Below, piece after piece: positions 45,867 to 54,611 of a stretch of 64,000 nucleotides of DNA. Origin of the DNA: VRUE01 sp036271315 (lineage in GTDB: Bacteria > Actinomycetota > Thermoleophilia > Solirubrobacterales > 70-9); contig DATBAV010000044.1 of assembly GCA_036271315.1 (NCBI GenBank), positions 1 through 64,000 on the forward strand, in the 5' to 3' direction. Made by a program: the position numbers and the translations under genes. The notes beneath the pieces were generated by a model. That model saw only the letters and a list, made by a program, of their open reading frames with translations, was not told where the DNA came from and did not search any database. The first letter of the stretch is position 1; each line of letters starts with the position of its first letter.

Positions 45867-47167
45867 ACCGCCAGCGCTTTCGGGGGAGCACCCATTGGCG
45901 TCGTGTTTGTCGCCTCCACCCTTGACGCTGCCCGGGGCGCGATCCGCTCGCAGGCCCGGATAGCGCTGAGCACGCCGTCCTCGTGGAAGCCCCAGCCCCA
46001 GTAGGCGCCGCAGTAGTGGGTGTGACGCACGCCGCTGATCTCGGCGTGCTGGGCCTGCGCCGCGACGCCCTCGGCGGTGTAGACGGGGTGCTCGTAGGCG
46101 AAGCGGCGCAGCACCTTCGCCGGGTCGATCGCCTCGCCGCGGTTGAGGGTGAGCAGGAACTCGCGGTCGGCGCGCAATCCCTGCAGGTTGTTCATCCAGT
46201 AGGTGACGGTGGTCCGGCCGCTAGACGGCTCGGTGAGGTGGAAGTTCCAGCTCGCCCAGGCAGTGCGCCGCCGTGGCAGCAGCGAGGCGTCGGTGTGGAG
46301 GACGGCCTCGTTGCGCTGGTAGGGGATCGCGCCGAGGACCTCGCGCTCGGCTTCGCTTGGGTCGGCGAGCATCGCCAACGCCTGGTCGGAGTGGGTAGCG
46401 ATCACGACCTCGTCGAACTGCTCGCTCTCGCAGCCGTCGGCGGCGATCCGCACCCCCTCGTCGAGGCGCTCAATGCTGCGCACCGGCGCGCGCAGGCGGA
46501 TGCGGTCGCGCCAGGGAGCGGCGATCGCCTTGACGTAGCTGCGCGAGCCGCCCTGCACGGTGCGCCAGCGCGGCCGGTCACGCAGGCTGAACATGCCGTG
46601 GTTGTCGAAGAACTCGGCCATGAAGCTGGCAGGGAAGCTCCACATCTGCTCCGGGTCGGCCGACCAGACCGCTGAGGCCTGGGGCACGATCAGGTGCTCG
46701 ATGAAGTGCCGCGAGAAGCCCTGCTCCTCCAGCCAGCGGCCCAGCGACGGCGCGGTGCCGTTCATCCCGATCAGCGCCGGTGCCTCGCGGTTGAAGCGGC
46801 GCCAGTCGCGCAGCATGCCGAGGAAGGCGGGGCTGAGCAGGTGGGACTTGCGGGCGAAGATGCCGCGCGGCGTGCCCGAGTACTCGAAGCCGCCGCGGCC
46901 GTCGGAGACCGAGAAGCCCATGTGCGAGGGCTGACTGGGGACCTCGAGCTGCTCCAACAGCCGTTCGAAGTTGGGGTAGTTGCGGTCGTTGAAGACGATG
47001 AAACCGGTGTCGATCCAGTGGCTCTCCCCGCCGCTCTCGACCTCGACCGTGTGCGAGTGGCCGCCGACCCGGTCGCCTGCCTCGTAGACGACGATCTCGT
47101 GCTCGCGGTGGAGAAGGTGGGCGGCAACCAGCCCCGAGACACCGGTTCCGATGATCGCAATCTTCAT
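45863..47167 (-). CDS. FAD-dependent amine-oxidase-like oxidoreductase, first gene of the CFA operon
   Basis: 434 residues: IAIIGTGVSGLVAAHLLHREHE (Rossmann), EAGDRVGGHSHTVEV, a middle WSADPEQMWSFPASF and YCGAYWGWGFHEDGVLSA near the C-terminus, the pattern of the flavin amine-oxidase group found with CFA synthases. It may desaturate or oxidise acyl chains before or after methyl transfer. CGAATG-N7-CATTCG (47181-47199) lies just upstream of ATG 47167 as a possible operator. Confidence 0.92.
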   Translation of the reverse strand: MKIAIIGTGVSGLVAAHLLHREHEIVVYEAGDRVGGHSHTVEVESGGESHWIDTGFIVFNDRNYPNFERLLEQLEVPSQPSHMGFSVSDGRGGFEYSGTPRGIFARKSHLLSPAFLGMLRDWRRFNREAPALIGMNGTAPSLGRWLEEQGFSRHFIEHLIVPQASAVWSADPEQMWSFPASFMAEFFDNHGMFSLRDRPRWRTVQGGSRSYVKAIAAPWRDRIRLRAPVRSIERLDEGVRIAADGCESEQFDEVVIATHSDQALAMLADPSEAEREVLGAIPYQRNEAVLHTDASLLPRRRTAWASWNFHLTEPSSGRTTVTYWMNNLQGLRADREFLLTLNRGEAIDPAKVLRRFAYEHPVYTAEGVAAQAQHAEISGVRHTHYCGAYWGWGFHEDGVLSAIRACERIAPRAASRVEATNTTPMGAPPKALAV

Positions 47168-47295
47168 TGCTCCGTCAATACGAATGCCGCGGCCATTCGG
47201 ATGATTTCGCCAAACTCGGACCGTGATGCCTGTCCCAACCGTCGTGCCCAGTTTCGGTACACCAATGGTATGGCGGTTTCTTTGTCCGCGGCCAA

Positions 47296-48612
47296 ATGAC
47301 CGCTACCGTGTTCGCAGTTGACGTGAAGACCAGCTCTTCCGCGGCGCCAGGGATCCGCCCAGTGCTCTTCGCGATCACTGTTCTCGCAATGTCGCTCCTC
47401 GCGTACATGCCAACCCCTGCCTGCGCAATTCCGGGTGGAACCGGTGAAGCCGCAGTCCCCGCGACCGAAACCAGCGGGGGCACGCCGTTCGACCGCCAGG
47501 GCATGTGGATCTGGTACATCGATCACTCCGAAGGCGGCAGCATCAGCCGCATCGTCGCCCGCGCCGAGCAGGACGGCATCGGCACGCTCTACGTCAAGTC
47601 AGGTGATGCAGGCAGCTACTGGAGCCAGTTCAGCTCCGGCCTGGTCGAAGCCCTCCACGCCGGTGGACTCGACGTCTGCGCCTGGCAGTTCGTCTACGGC
47701 GAAAGCCCGGTGGCCGAGGCCAAGATCGGCGCCGCCGCGGTGCGTCGCGGGGCCGACTGCCTGGTGATCGACGCCGAGGCCTCCTACGAAGGCCGCTACG
47801 CCGCGGCCGAACGCTACATTCGCGCCCTGCGCGCCCGGATCGGTGCCGAATTCCCGCTCTCGCTCGCCGGCTTCCCCTACGTCGATTACCACCCGGCCTT
47901 CCCTTACTCGGTCTTCTTCGGGCCGGAAGGGGCGACCTTCAACCAGCCGCAGATGTACTGGAAGGCGATCGGCACCTCGGTGCGCACCGTCTTCGAGCAC
48001 ACCTATCTCTTCAACCGCCTCTGGGGCCACCCGATCTACCCGATCGGGCAGACCTACGACAACCCCGGCGCCGGTCAGGTCCTGCGTTTCCGCCGCTTCG
48101 CCGCCAGCTACGGCCTGGCGCCGAGCTGGTGGGACTGGCAGGAGACCAATACCGCCAGCTGGGGCGCGCTGGGCTCGACCGCGGCCGAGCCGCTGACCGG
48201 CTACCGCCCGATCGTCGAACACCCGCTGCTCAAGCGCGGCAGCCGCGGCGACCTCATCGTCTGGGCGCAGGAGCACCTGGTCGGCTCCGGGCAGACGCAG
48301 CTCCCCGTCACCGGCGTCTTCGGCAAGCAGACCTACTCGGCAGTGCGCTCCTTCCAGGTTGCCCACGGCCTGGCGGCCGACGGCGCGATCGGCACCACCA
48401 CCTGGTCCTCGCTGCTCAGCGCCGAACCGGCGCGGCCGCGCTGGGCGGCGCGACCGGTTCGGGGCCGCACGAGTGCCGCCGCCAGCGGGATCCACCCCCC
48501 CTTCACCACCTCAAGGGTGGTCAAAGGGGGGCGGACGCGTCCTGCCCACCGTCCCATCTCCGCTTCCCTTCCCGCCCATGCCTACGAGATAAGGCCGGGT
48601 CCCGCTCCGTGA
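47296..48612 (+). CDS. Secreted TIM-barrel glycoside-hydrolase-like protein with peptidoglycan-binding domain
   Basis: 438 residues: a signal segment (VLFAITVLAMSLLAYMPTPACA), a ~230-residue barrel-like domain (GMWIWYIDHSEGGSISRIVARA, ADCLVIDAEASYEG with acidic candidates, YDNPGAGQ), then a PG_binding_1 domain (LKRGSRGDLIVWAQEHL, TGVFGKQTYSAVRSFQVAHGL). The last ~65 residues are low-complexity and encode a strong hairpin at 48495-48531, so the C-terminus may have been extended by loss of an earlier stop. It overlaps the protease gene as GTGA. Confidence 0.82.
   Translation: MTATVFAVDVKTSSSAAPGIRPVLFAITVLAMSLLAYMPTPACAIPGGTGEAAVPATETSGGTPFDRQGMWIWYIDHSEGGSISRIVARAEQDGIGTLYVKSGDAGSYWSQFSSGLVEALHAGGLDVCAWQFVYGESPVAEAKIGAAAVRRGADCLVIDAEASYEGRYAAAERYIRALRARIGAEFPLSLAGFPYVDYHPAFPYSVFFGPEGATFNQPQMYWKAIGTSVRTVFEHTYLFNRLWGHPIYPIGQTYDNPGAGQVLRFRRFAASYGLAPSWWDWQETNTASWGALGSTAAEPLTGYRPIVEHPLLKRGSRGDLIVWAQEHLVGSGQTQLPVTGVFGKQTYSAVRSFQVAHGLAADGAIGTTTWSSLLSAEPARPRWAARPVRGRTSAAASGIHPPFTTSRVVKGGRTRPAHRPISASLPAHAYEIRPGPAP
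48495..48531 (+). repeat. Imperfect C-run/G-run hairpin in the 3' coding tail
   Basis: A seven-C run plus TTCACCACC pairs with GGTGG-TCAAA and a six-G run, with one mismatch and one bulge around a 5-nt loop. It is located in the low-complexity C-terminal tail of the preceding gene. No T-tract follows. Confidence 0.6.
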
Positions 48613-49706
48613 GCAGGCGCCCGGCGGGGGCGCTTGCGGGCATAGCCATGATCTTGCTTCTCCTGGTGGTCCCGGGAGGGGCCGCCGCCGAGCGTCCCAA
48701 TCCGGGCGTTGCGCTCGAGGTGCCGTCACCGGCGGTACCGATGCACGACGTCGTCTTGGGCGAGCCTGGCGCCGCGACGGCGCGGATATCGGCATCCGCG
48801 TCGTCGCAGCGCTACTCGATCGACGACGGCAGTAGCGCGACGATCGCCGTCTCGGTGACGGAAGCCTGCGCCGAGGTTTGCAACGTCACCGATCCGCAGC
48901 AGGTCGCCGACTTCATCGGCACGTTGATCCATGGTCCCGAGGTCGACCTGCTCACGATCCAGCTCGACAGCGAATACCAGCTCGGCTTCGACTGCGGCTT
49001 CGGTGCGGAGGCCTGCTATTTCAGCGGCGAAAACAAGATCGTCATCGGCGGCTACGAAGACCCCGACGGCAATGACGGCGCCACCTTCGACTTCATCCTC
49101 GCCCACGAGTACGGCCACCACGTCGCCCAGCACCGCGAAATGCCGCCGCCCTTCGGCAGCGCGATCGATTGGGGCCCCGAGCGCTGGGCCAGCGTCGAGG
49201 GCGTCTGCCGCGGCCAGCGCAGTGGCCACCTCTATCCAGGCGACGAGGGCACCCACTACTTCGAGGATCCGGGCGAGGCCTTCGCCGAGTCCTTTGCCCA
49301 TTACCGCTTCCCCAACCTCCCGGTCGCTTGGCACTACAGCCCGGCCCTGAAGCCGAGCGAGACCGCCTTCAGGGCGATCCGGGAAGACACCCTCGAGCCC
49401 TGGCAGGGGCGGACCAGCCTGACGCTGTCCGGGCACGTTCCGGCCAGGGGGGAGGGCGCAGCCGTCGAGTCCCTGCGCACACCGCTCGACGGATTGGTCA
49501 GCCTGCGCCCAAGCAGTCTGTCCAGGCACGGCTACGAACTGGCCCTTCGTAGCCGTGCCGGCAGGCTCCTGCGCAGCTCCCGCAACGGCCTCGACCCCTC
49601 TCACCAGCTCGATTACACCGTCTGCGGCCAGCACCACCTCCGCCTCGTCATCACCTCAAAGCGACCCCATGGCGGCACCTTCCGGCTCCAAATCCAGCGA
49701 CCCTGA
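48609..49706 (+). CDS. Secreted zinc metalloprotease-like protein
   Basis: 365 residues from GTG 48609. The signal peptide (GIAMILLLLVVPGGAAA) precedes a domain with HEYGHHVAQH (HExxH zinc motif, near residue 168) and DPGEAFAESFAHYRF, which could supply the third ligand Glu. Cys pairs in EACAEVCN and FDCGFGAEACYF suggest disulfides. The C-terminal ~100 residues look like a beta domain. The gene is probably co-transcribed with the peptidoglycan-binding protein; the substrate is unknown. Confidence 0.82.
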   Translation: MSRRPAGALAGIAMILLLLVVPGGAAAERPNPGVALEVPSPAVPMHDVVLGEPGAATARISASASSQRYSIDDGSSATIAVSVTEACAEVCNVTDPQQVADFIGTLIHGPEVDLLTIQLDSEYQLGFDCGFGAEACYFSGENKIVIGGYEDPDGNDGATFDFILAHEYGHHVAQHREMPPPFGSAIDWGPERWASVEGVCRGQRSGHLYPGDEGTHYFEDPGEAFAESFAHYRFPNLPVAWHYSPALKPSETAFRAIREDTLEPWQGRTSLTLSGHVPARGEGAAVESLRTPLDGLVSLRPSSLSRHGYELALRSRAGRLLRSSRNGLDPSHQLDYTVCGQHHLRLVITSKRPHGGTFRLQIQRP

Positions 49707-49743
49707 GATAATGCCCCCCGGGCGCTAATCTGCCCTGCCTTCC

Positions 49744-49817
49744 GGGGGCGTAGCTCAGCTGGTTAGAGCGCTGGCCTGTCACGCCAGAGGTCGCGGGTTC
49801 GAGTCCCGTCGCTCCCG
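49744..49817 (+). tRNA. tRNA-Asp (anticodon GTC)
   Basis: Acceptor GGGGGCG pairs CGCTCCC (one G-T); D arm GCTC...GAGC; anticodon stem CTGGC/GCCAG with loop CTGTCAC; T arm GCGGG-TTCGAGT-CCCGT. CCA is not encoded. It ends 14 nt before the GTG of the next CDS. Confidence 0.98.
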
Positions 49818-49831
49818 TTCTGTCCCGCACG

Positions 49832-50584
49832 GTGACAAGGACCACGTCGAGATCCGCGGTCGCCTTCGCGCTCTGCTCTCTTCTCCTTATTGGGATCGCG
49901 ATGGCGACATCCGCCGGAGCATCTCCACCCTCGAACGGCGGAACCAGCGCTGGAACCGGCCGCGAGCCGACTGGGTGCACCTCCGATCCCGGCCGCGCGG
50001 TCTCGGAAGGGCCTGGCGCCCGCCGGGACGTCGCGCTGACCTTCGACGACGGTCCGAGCTCGACCCAGACGCCGGAGATCCTGGAAACGCTCAACCGCCT
50101 CGATGCTCACGCCACCTTCTTCGAGGAGGGCCGTCACGTCGTCGGACGCGAAACGCTGATGCAGGAAATCCTCCTCGATGGCGACGAGATCGGGAATCAC
50201 TCATTCGATCACCCGCACTATCCGGGCTTCGGTGAGCTCGCCTCGACGGATCGCCGCATCCGCCGGGCGACGGGTTTCGAGCCGTGCCTCTTTCGCCCGC
50301 CTTACGGCTTGGTCGATCCCAAGGACGCCGCGGCCGCGATTGGCAACCGCCTGGAGACGATCCTCTGGTCCTTCGATTCCGGCGATGACCACCACGTCCC
50401 CGCGGCGAGGATGCAGGCGCATGTGATCGGCTCGGCTCGGCCGGGGTCGATCGTCCTGATGCACGACGGCGGCCACCACCCCCAGACGCCACTTGCCCTT
50501 CCCAGGGTTATCGAAGGCCTGCGCGAACGGGGCTTCCGGCTGGTGACCGTGTCCGAACTGCTCGGCGGCCGCTTCCTCTACTAG
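49832..50584 (+). CDS. Secreted polysaccharide deacetylase (CE4/NodB family)
   Basis: 250 residues. GTG 49832 gives a good signal peptide (SAVAFALCSLLLIGIAMA); there is no ribosome site. NodB motifs: VALTFDDGPS (metal Asp and base), HSFDHPHY (metal His), RPPYG, WSFDSGDDHH and IVLMHDGG. It removes acetyl from peptidoglycan or another cell-surface polysaccharide. It starts 14 nt after tRNA-Asp, so tRNA processing may create a nearly leaderless mRNA. Confidence 0.9.
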   Translation: MTRTTSRSAVAFALCSLLLIGIAMATSAGASPPSNGGTSAGTGREPTGCTSDPGRAVSEGPGARRDVALTFDDGPSSTQTPEILETLNRLDAHATFFEEGRHVVGRETLMQEILLDGDEIGNHSFDHPHYPGFGELASTDRRIRRATGFEPCLFRPPYGLVDPKDAAAAIGNRLETILWSFDSGDDHHVPAARMQAHVIGSARPGSIVLMHDGGHHPQTPLALPRVIEGLRERGFRLVTVSELLGGRFLY

Positions 50585-50597
50585 CGGGACAGCAAGC

Positions 50598-51170
50598 TCA
50601 AGCCCGTAGGCCGTCTAGCGCAACGCCGAGGATGCGGTCGATCTGCTCGGCGTCGGCGGTGCGGATCGCGGCAATGCCGCTGATCATCTTGGTGACGTCG
50701 GCGATGTCGGCATCGGCGCGGACGACCCCGGCCTCCTGGGCTCGCTTCAGCAGCGGCTCGCCGGCGCCGTAGATCGCGCCGCCGCAGGCGGTGAAGACCT
50801 CGGCGTCGCGGTCGATGTAGGCGAGCAGGTCCTCGGCCAGGGCGCGCTTGGTGGCGGCGAAGCCGACGAACTCGTGCAACCAGCCGCTCAGTGCCTCCCA
50901 GGGCGGCTGGTCCGCGTAGTCCCCGGCGGCGCGGCAGATTCCCTCGACTCCCTCCAGGTAGACGGCTTCGAGCAGGTCCTGGCGGGCGGGGAAGTGGCGG
51001 TAGAGCGTGCCGATGCCGACGTCCGCCCGGCGCGCGACCTCCTCGAGCGTGGCCGAGGTGCCCTGCTCGGCAAACGCCTCGCGGGCGGCGTTGACCAGCT
51101 TGTCGTAGTTGCGGCGCGCATCGGCCCGCTTCGGTCGCGGCGCGAGGGTGGTGACATCGGTTGCGCTCAT
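50598..51170 (-). CDS. TetR-family repressor of the adjacent MFS transporter
   Basis: 190 residues. The N-terminal helix-turn-helix ATLEEVARRADVGIGTLYRHFPARQDLLEAVY is followed by a ligand-binding helical domain. Divergent from the MFS gene. Two perfect copies of CGGAGG-N3-CCTCCG in the shared promoter region are almost certainly its operators, giving autoregulation and drug-induced export. Confidence 0.93.
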   Translation of the reverse strand: MSATDVTTLAPRPKRADARRNYDKLVNAAREAFAEQGTSATLEEVARRADVGIGTLYRHFPARQDLLEAVYLEGVEGICRAAGDYADQPPWEALSGWLHEFVGFAATKRALAEDLLAYIDRDAEVFTACGGAIYGAGEPLLKRAQEAGVVRADADIADVTKMISGIAAIRTADAEQIDRILGVALDGLRA

Positions 51171-51199
51171 GGCTCTTCTCTAAATCTTGCAGATCGGGG

Positions 51200-51278
51200 T
51201 TGACAAAGCGGAGGTACCCTCCGTATAGTGCTCGTACGAACCGGAGGAACCCTCCGAATTACCCGGAGGCCTCCTCCA
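51200..51278 (+). promoter_or_regulatory. MFS promoter with TetR operators
   Basis: TTGACA (51200-51205) and TATAGT (51224-51229) with 18-nt spacing. Operator CGGAGGTACCCTCCG (51209-51223) fills the spacer. A second, CGGAGGAACCCTCCG, is at 51242-51256. A third imperfect copy (CGGAGG-CCT-CCTCCA) is at 51264-51278. Bound repressor would block RNA polymerase directly. Confidence 0.85.
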
Positions 51279-51318
51279 CTTTATCACCACTCCTTACCTC
51301 CCGAAAGGGGCCCGATCG

Positions 51319-52773
51319 ATGTTGCCCAAGTCGCTCAAGCACGCCCTCGCGCGGCGTTCCCGGCCAGACCAGGTCGCTCCCAGTCCCAACTTCATCCTCG
51401 CGATCATCCTCGGCTGCTACCTGATGATCATCCTCGACGTCTCGGTGGTGATCACCGCCCTGCCCAACATCCACCGGGACCTCGGCTTCTCCGACTCGGC
51501 TCTCTCCTGGGTCCAGAACGCCTACGCCCTCACCTTCGGCGGGCTGCTCCTGCTCGGCGCCCGCGCCGGCGACCTGCTCGGCCGCCGCCGCGTCTTCGTC
51601 GCCGGCATCGCCCTCTTCACCTTTGCCTCGATGCTCGGCGGCCTCGCCCAGTCGCCCGCCTGGCTGCTCGGCGCGCGTGCCCTGCAGGGAGTCGGCGCCG
51701 CGATCGCCGCCCCCTCGACCCTTGCCCTGCTCACGGTCAGCTTCCCGGAGGGCCGCGAGCGCACCCGTGCCGTCGCCTATTACAGCGCCGTCGCCGGGGC
51801 CGGCGGCAGCGTCGGTCTCGTCCTCGGCGGCGTGCTCACCACCTGGGCCTCGTGGCGCTGGGGACTCTTCATCAACGTTCCGATCGGCCTGGCGCTGATC
51901 TGGCTGGCCCCCCGTCACCTGCCCGAGACCGAGCGGCAGACCGGTCACTTCGACTTCGCCGGCGCGGCCGCTTCGACGCTCGGCATGACCGCGCTCGTCT
52001 ACGGCCTCGTGCGGGCGGCGGATGTCAGCTGGGGGGACCCGGTGGCGCTCCTCTCCTTTGTCGCCGCCGCCGCCCTGCTCTCCGCCTTCGTCGTCAACGA
52101 GCGCCGGGCCGAGTACCCGATTACGCCGCTGCGCCTGTTCTCCAGCCGCGTCCGCTCCGGCGCCTACGGCGCTCGCATGCTGGCCGTGGGGGCGATGTTC
52201 GGGATGTTCTTCTTCCTCACCCAGTTCATGCAGGGCGCCGAGGGCTACAGCGCCCTCACCGCGGGCCTCGCCTTCCTGCCGATGACGCTCTCGCTGTTCG
52301 CGACGGTGCAGGCGGTCCCCCGGGCAATCGCCCGGATCGGCGAGCTGCGCTTGCTGGCCGGGGGCCTGCTGTTGGCCCTGATCGGGATGACCTGGCTCAG
52401 CCGCATCTCGGTCGGTGCCGACTACGTCACCCAGATGGCGATGCCGATGGTCCTGCTCGGGATCGGCATGGGCTCGGCTTTCACACCCCTGACCACGGCC
52501 GGGATCCACGGCGTCGCCGACCGCGACGCGGGGGCCGCCTCGGGCCTGGTCAACACCGCCCACCAGTTGGGCGGCACGCTCGGGATCGGGATCCTGATCA
52601 CGGTCTTCACCGCGGCCGGCAACGGCGCTGCGAACCAGCTGGCCGAAGGCGTGCCGGCGGCGCTGACCGCCTCGGCGGTCCTGATCGCGCTCGCGCTTGT
52701 CGTGGTGGTGACGGCGATGCGGCCGCAGGGCGAACCCGCCGTCGGCATCGCCGAGCCGGAGGCGGCCGCCTGA
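51319..52773 (+). CDS. MFS drug-efflux transporter, DHA2 (14-helix) family
   Basis: 484 residues, about 14 membrane helices. Motif A variant GARAGDLLGRRRVFV, antiporter motif C-like GGSVGLVLGGVLT, and the helix-1 motif LDVSVVITALPNIHRDLGFS typify the DHA2 group that exports drugs or dyes by proton antiport. Controlled by the divergent TetR. A GC-rich 8-bp stem (52787-52817) after the stop is a possible terminator. Confidence 0.94.
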   Translation: MLPKSLKHALARRSRPDQVAPSPNFILAIILGCYLMIILDVSVVITALPNIHRDLGFSDSALSWVQNAYALTFGGLLLLGARAGDLLGRRRVFVAGIALFTFASMLGGLAQSPAWLLGARALQGVGAAIAAPSTLALLTVSFPEGRERTRAVAYYSAVAGAGGSVGLVLGGVLTTWASWRWGLFINVPIGLALIWLAPRHLPETERQTGHFDFAGAAASTLGMTALVYGLVRAADVSWGDPVALLSFVAAAALLSAFVVNERRAEYPITPLRLFSSRVRSGAYGARMLAVGAMFGMFFFLTQFMQGAEGYSALTAGLAFLPMTLSLFATVQAVPRAIARIGELRLLAGGLLLALIGMTWLSRISVGADYVTQMAMPMVLLGIGMGSAFTPLTTAGIHGVADRDAGAASGLVNTAHQLGGTLGIGILITVFTAAGNGAANQLAEGVPAALTASAVLIALALVVVVTAMRPQGEPAVGIAEPEAAA

Positions 52774-52786
52774 GGAAGTCGGCAGC

Positions 52787-52817
52787 GCGGGGCGGCAGTG
52801 GAGGGCTGTCGCCCCGC
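52787..52817 (+). terminator. Possible terminator after the MFS gene
   Basis: GCGGGGCG (52787-52794) pairs with CGCCCCGC (52810-52817), 15-nt loop. No T-tract, so only weakly supported. Confidence 0.35.
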
Positions 52818-52867
52818 TTGGCGAAGGGAGACGGCTGACCCGGCCGTTCGACCACGAGAGGGGCGCG

Positions 52868-53761
52868 ATGAAGCAGCATTTGCTGAGCGACGGTGACCGC
52901 GCGGCGCTGCAGGCGCTGGTGCCGCTCGCCGGTGCGCTCGGGGTCGGCACGATCTTCGCGCTCTTCTTCGGCGGCCGGCGGAAGTCGGGGATCGCGGTGT
53001 TCGAACTGTTCGCGATCGTCGCGGTGCTGACGGCGGCCGGGTCGACCGCGTACTTCAGCGTCTCGCTGCTGCACCAAAACGAAGCGATCACCAGCCACGA
53101 ACTGACCCAGACGGCGACGCCACTGGTCGTGGCGGCCTTCCTCCTGGTGTTCGTCAGCGTCTTCGCCAGGTTGCCGGGCTCGTTGACCCGCATCGTCACC
53201 TTGCTGCCGCTGGCGATCGCCGGCATCGTCATCGCCGCCCTGCTGGCCAGCTCGACCTGGTCGGCCGGTCCCGAAAACGCCAGCCTCGTCGCCCTGGCGA
53301 TGCTCGCTGTCGGGGCCCTGGTCGGCGTGGCCGCTTGGCTGGTCGACCGCCTCGACATCGGTTGGGAGGGTCGGTCGGAACGGCGGCGCTTGACCCAGCT
53401 CTACGCGGCGGGCTACGCGCCGGCCGAGAAAGCCCCCCGCTTCGCCTTGCCAGAGTCGGACTCGGGCTCCGCCGGAGGGGGACTGGCCTGCTGGTCGAGG
53501 AAGGACAGGTCCTACCTCGACCAGCCCGGCTGGCTGCGCCTGCGCGAAGAGGCCGGCTCTGGCTGGCGCGCACTGGCCACGGGCGAGGCACGGCCCCCGA
53601 TCGGTCCGACGATCCTCGTCCAGGTCAAGGTCGGCCTCCGCGATCGGTCAGCCGTACGGGTGTCGCTGCTCGAGCCGAGCCGTGACAGCGAGCCACGCGT
53701 GCGGGAGATCCGCGCCAACGAGGACGGCCTCTTCGACGTCACCGACCTCGGGATCGTCTAG
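52868..53761 (+). CDS. Multi-pass membrane protein with soluble C-terminus, unknown
   Basis: 297 residues. About five membrane helices in the first 165 (ALVPLAGALGVGTIFALFF, VFELFAIVAVLTAAGSTAYF, PLVVAAFLLVFVSVFA, IVTLLPLAIAGIVIAALLA, VALAMLAVGALVGVAAWLV), then a soluble ~125-residue domain. No recognised motif. It follows the MFS gene by 94 bp. Confidence 0.65.
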   Translation: MKQHLLSDGDRAALQALVPLAGALGVGTIFALFFGGRRKSGIAVFELFAIVAVLTAAGSTAYFSVSLLHQNEAITSHELTQTATPLVVAAFLLVFVSVFARLPGSLTRIVTLLPLAIAGIVIAALLASSTWSAGPENASLVALAMLAVGALVGVAAWLVDRLDIGWEGRSERRRLTQLYAAGYAPAEKAPRFALPESDSGSAGGGLACWSRKDRSYLDQPGWLRLREEAGSGWRALATGEARPPIGPTILVQVKVGLRDRSAVRVSLLEPSRDSEPRVREIRANEDGLFDVTDLGIV

Positions 53762-53787
53762 GCGCCGCGCCTTTAGTCGCGCGGCGC
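53762..53787. terminator. Bidirectional terminator between convergent genes
   Basis: GCGCCGCGC (53762-53770) and its exact complement (53779-53787) around CTTTAGTC; both stop codons are within a few bases. Confidence 0.6.
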
Positions 53788-54156
53788 GTAGCGGTTGTGG
53801 AGCATCAGCACGTTGCCGTCGGGATCGCTGAAGGGGACCATGTGGCAGACGCCGCTGTCCATCGTCTCGGCGAGGAACTCGACGCCCTTTGACTCGAGCT
53901 CGGCGCGGGTCGCTTCGACGTCCTCGACGTGGAAGGCGATCGGGTGGGTGTTGGGGACGAACTCGCGGCCGATCGCGGCGGCATCGAGGAGCTGCAGGGT
54001 GAGGCTGCCGGTCTCCACCTCGCCACCGGGGATTTTCCCGTAGTCGGCCGACTGCTCGAGGCCAAGGGTCTGGCTGTAGAACTCGACGGCAGCGGGGTAG
54101 TCGGTGACGAAGACGGTGGCGAAGTCGACGCCGGCGATCGCGGTTGGGCCTGGCAT
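53773..54156 (-). CDS. VOC (glyoxalase/bleomycin-resistance/dioxygenase) family protein
   Basis: 127 residues with two beta-alpha-beta-beta-beta units: VDFATVFVTDYPAAVEFYSQTLGLEQ and PIAFHVEDVEATRAELESKGVEF, ending FSDPDGNVLMLHNRY. Potential metal ligands are His in AFHVED and Glu/His positions near the end. The substrate is not predictable. Divergent from the neighbouring small membrane protein. Confidence 0.9.
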   Translation of the reverse strand: MPGPTAIAGVDFATVFVTDYPAAVEFYSQTLGLEQSADYGKIPGGEVETGSLTLQLLDAAAIGREFVPNTHPIAFHVEDVEATRAELESKGVEFLAETMDSGVCHMVPFSDPDGNVLMLHNRYAPRD

Positions 54157-54185
54157 GGCTCTCTCCTAGCTGGTATTCAGGGCAG

Positions 54186-54611
54186 GTGGTCCTGGGAGAC
54201 GATACGAAGGTCGTGCTGCTGGCGGCGGCGCTGATGTTCCTCTGGGCACTGTTGCTGGGGGTGCTGAAGTTCCGCCAGATGGATGCCTCCGAGGAGGGGC
54301 TGGCCCATCCCTACACCGACATTGCTCACCGCGCCGCCCTCCTTTACAGCTTCGCCCTGCTGTTGGTCGCGACCTTCGTCGAGCTCAGCGGCTGGGGGGT
54401 GCTGGTCAACCTGTTCGCCGCCGGGGCGCTGGCCTTCTACTTCTACGCCGCCGTCTTCGGCTACATGGTGCACGGCATCAGGCGCGACACCGACAACCAG
54501 TTCCGCCGCCCGGGGCGCGGGCTCGAGGCCTTCATGGCGACGTTGATAGCCGCCGAGATCGGCGGCTGGCTGGTGCTGATCGCCGGCTTCCTCGACGCCC
54601 AGATCTTCTAA
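54186..54611 (+). CDS. Small four-helix membrane protein, unknown
   Basis: 141 residues from GTG 54186 (an upstream ATG at 54144 would overlap the divergent gene). Helices: VVLLAAALMFLWALLLGVLKF, AALLYSFALLLVATFVELS, VLVNLFAAGALAFYFYAAVF and MATLIAAEIGGWLVLIAGFL. A short conserved-looking loop RRDTDNQFRRPGRG lies between the last two. No family named. Confidence 0.65.
   Translation: MVLGDDTKVVLLAAALMFLWALLLGVLKFRQMDASEEGLAHPYTDIAHRAALLYSFALLLVATFVELSGWGVLVNLFAAGALAFYFYAAVFGYMVHGIRRDTDNQFRRPGRGLEAFMATLIAAEIGGWLVLIAGFLDAQIF

Noticed and set aside
49901..50584. Downstream ATG as start of the polysaccharide deacetylase
   Set aside because: It would remove the signal peptide; GTG 49832 gives a complete one.
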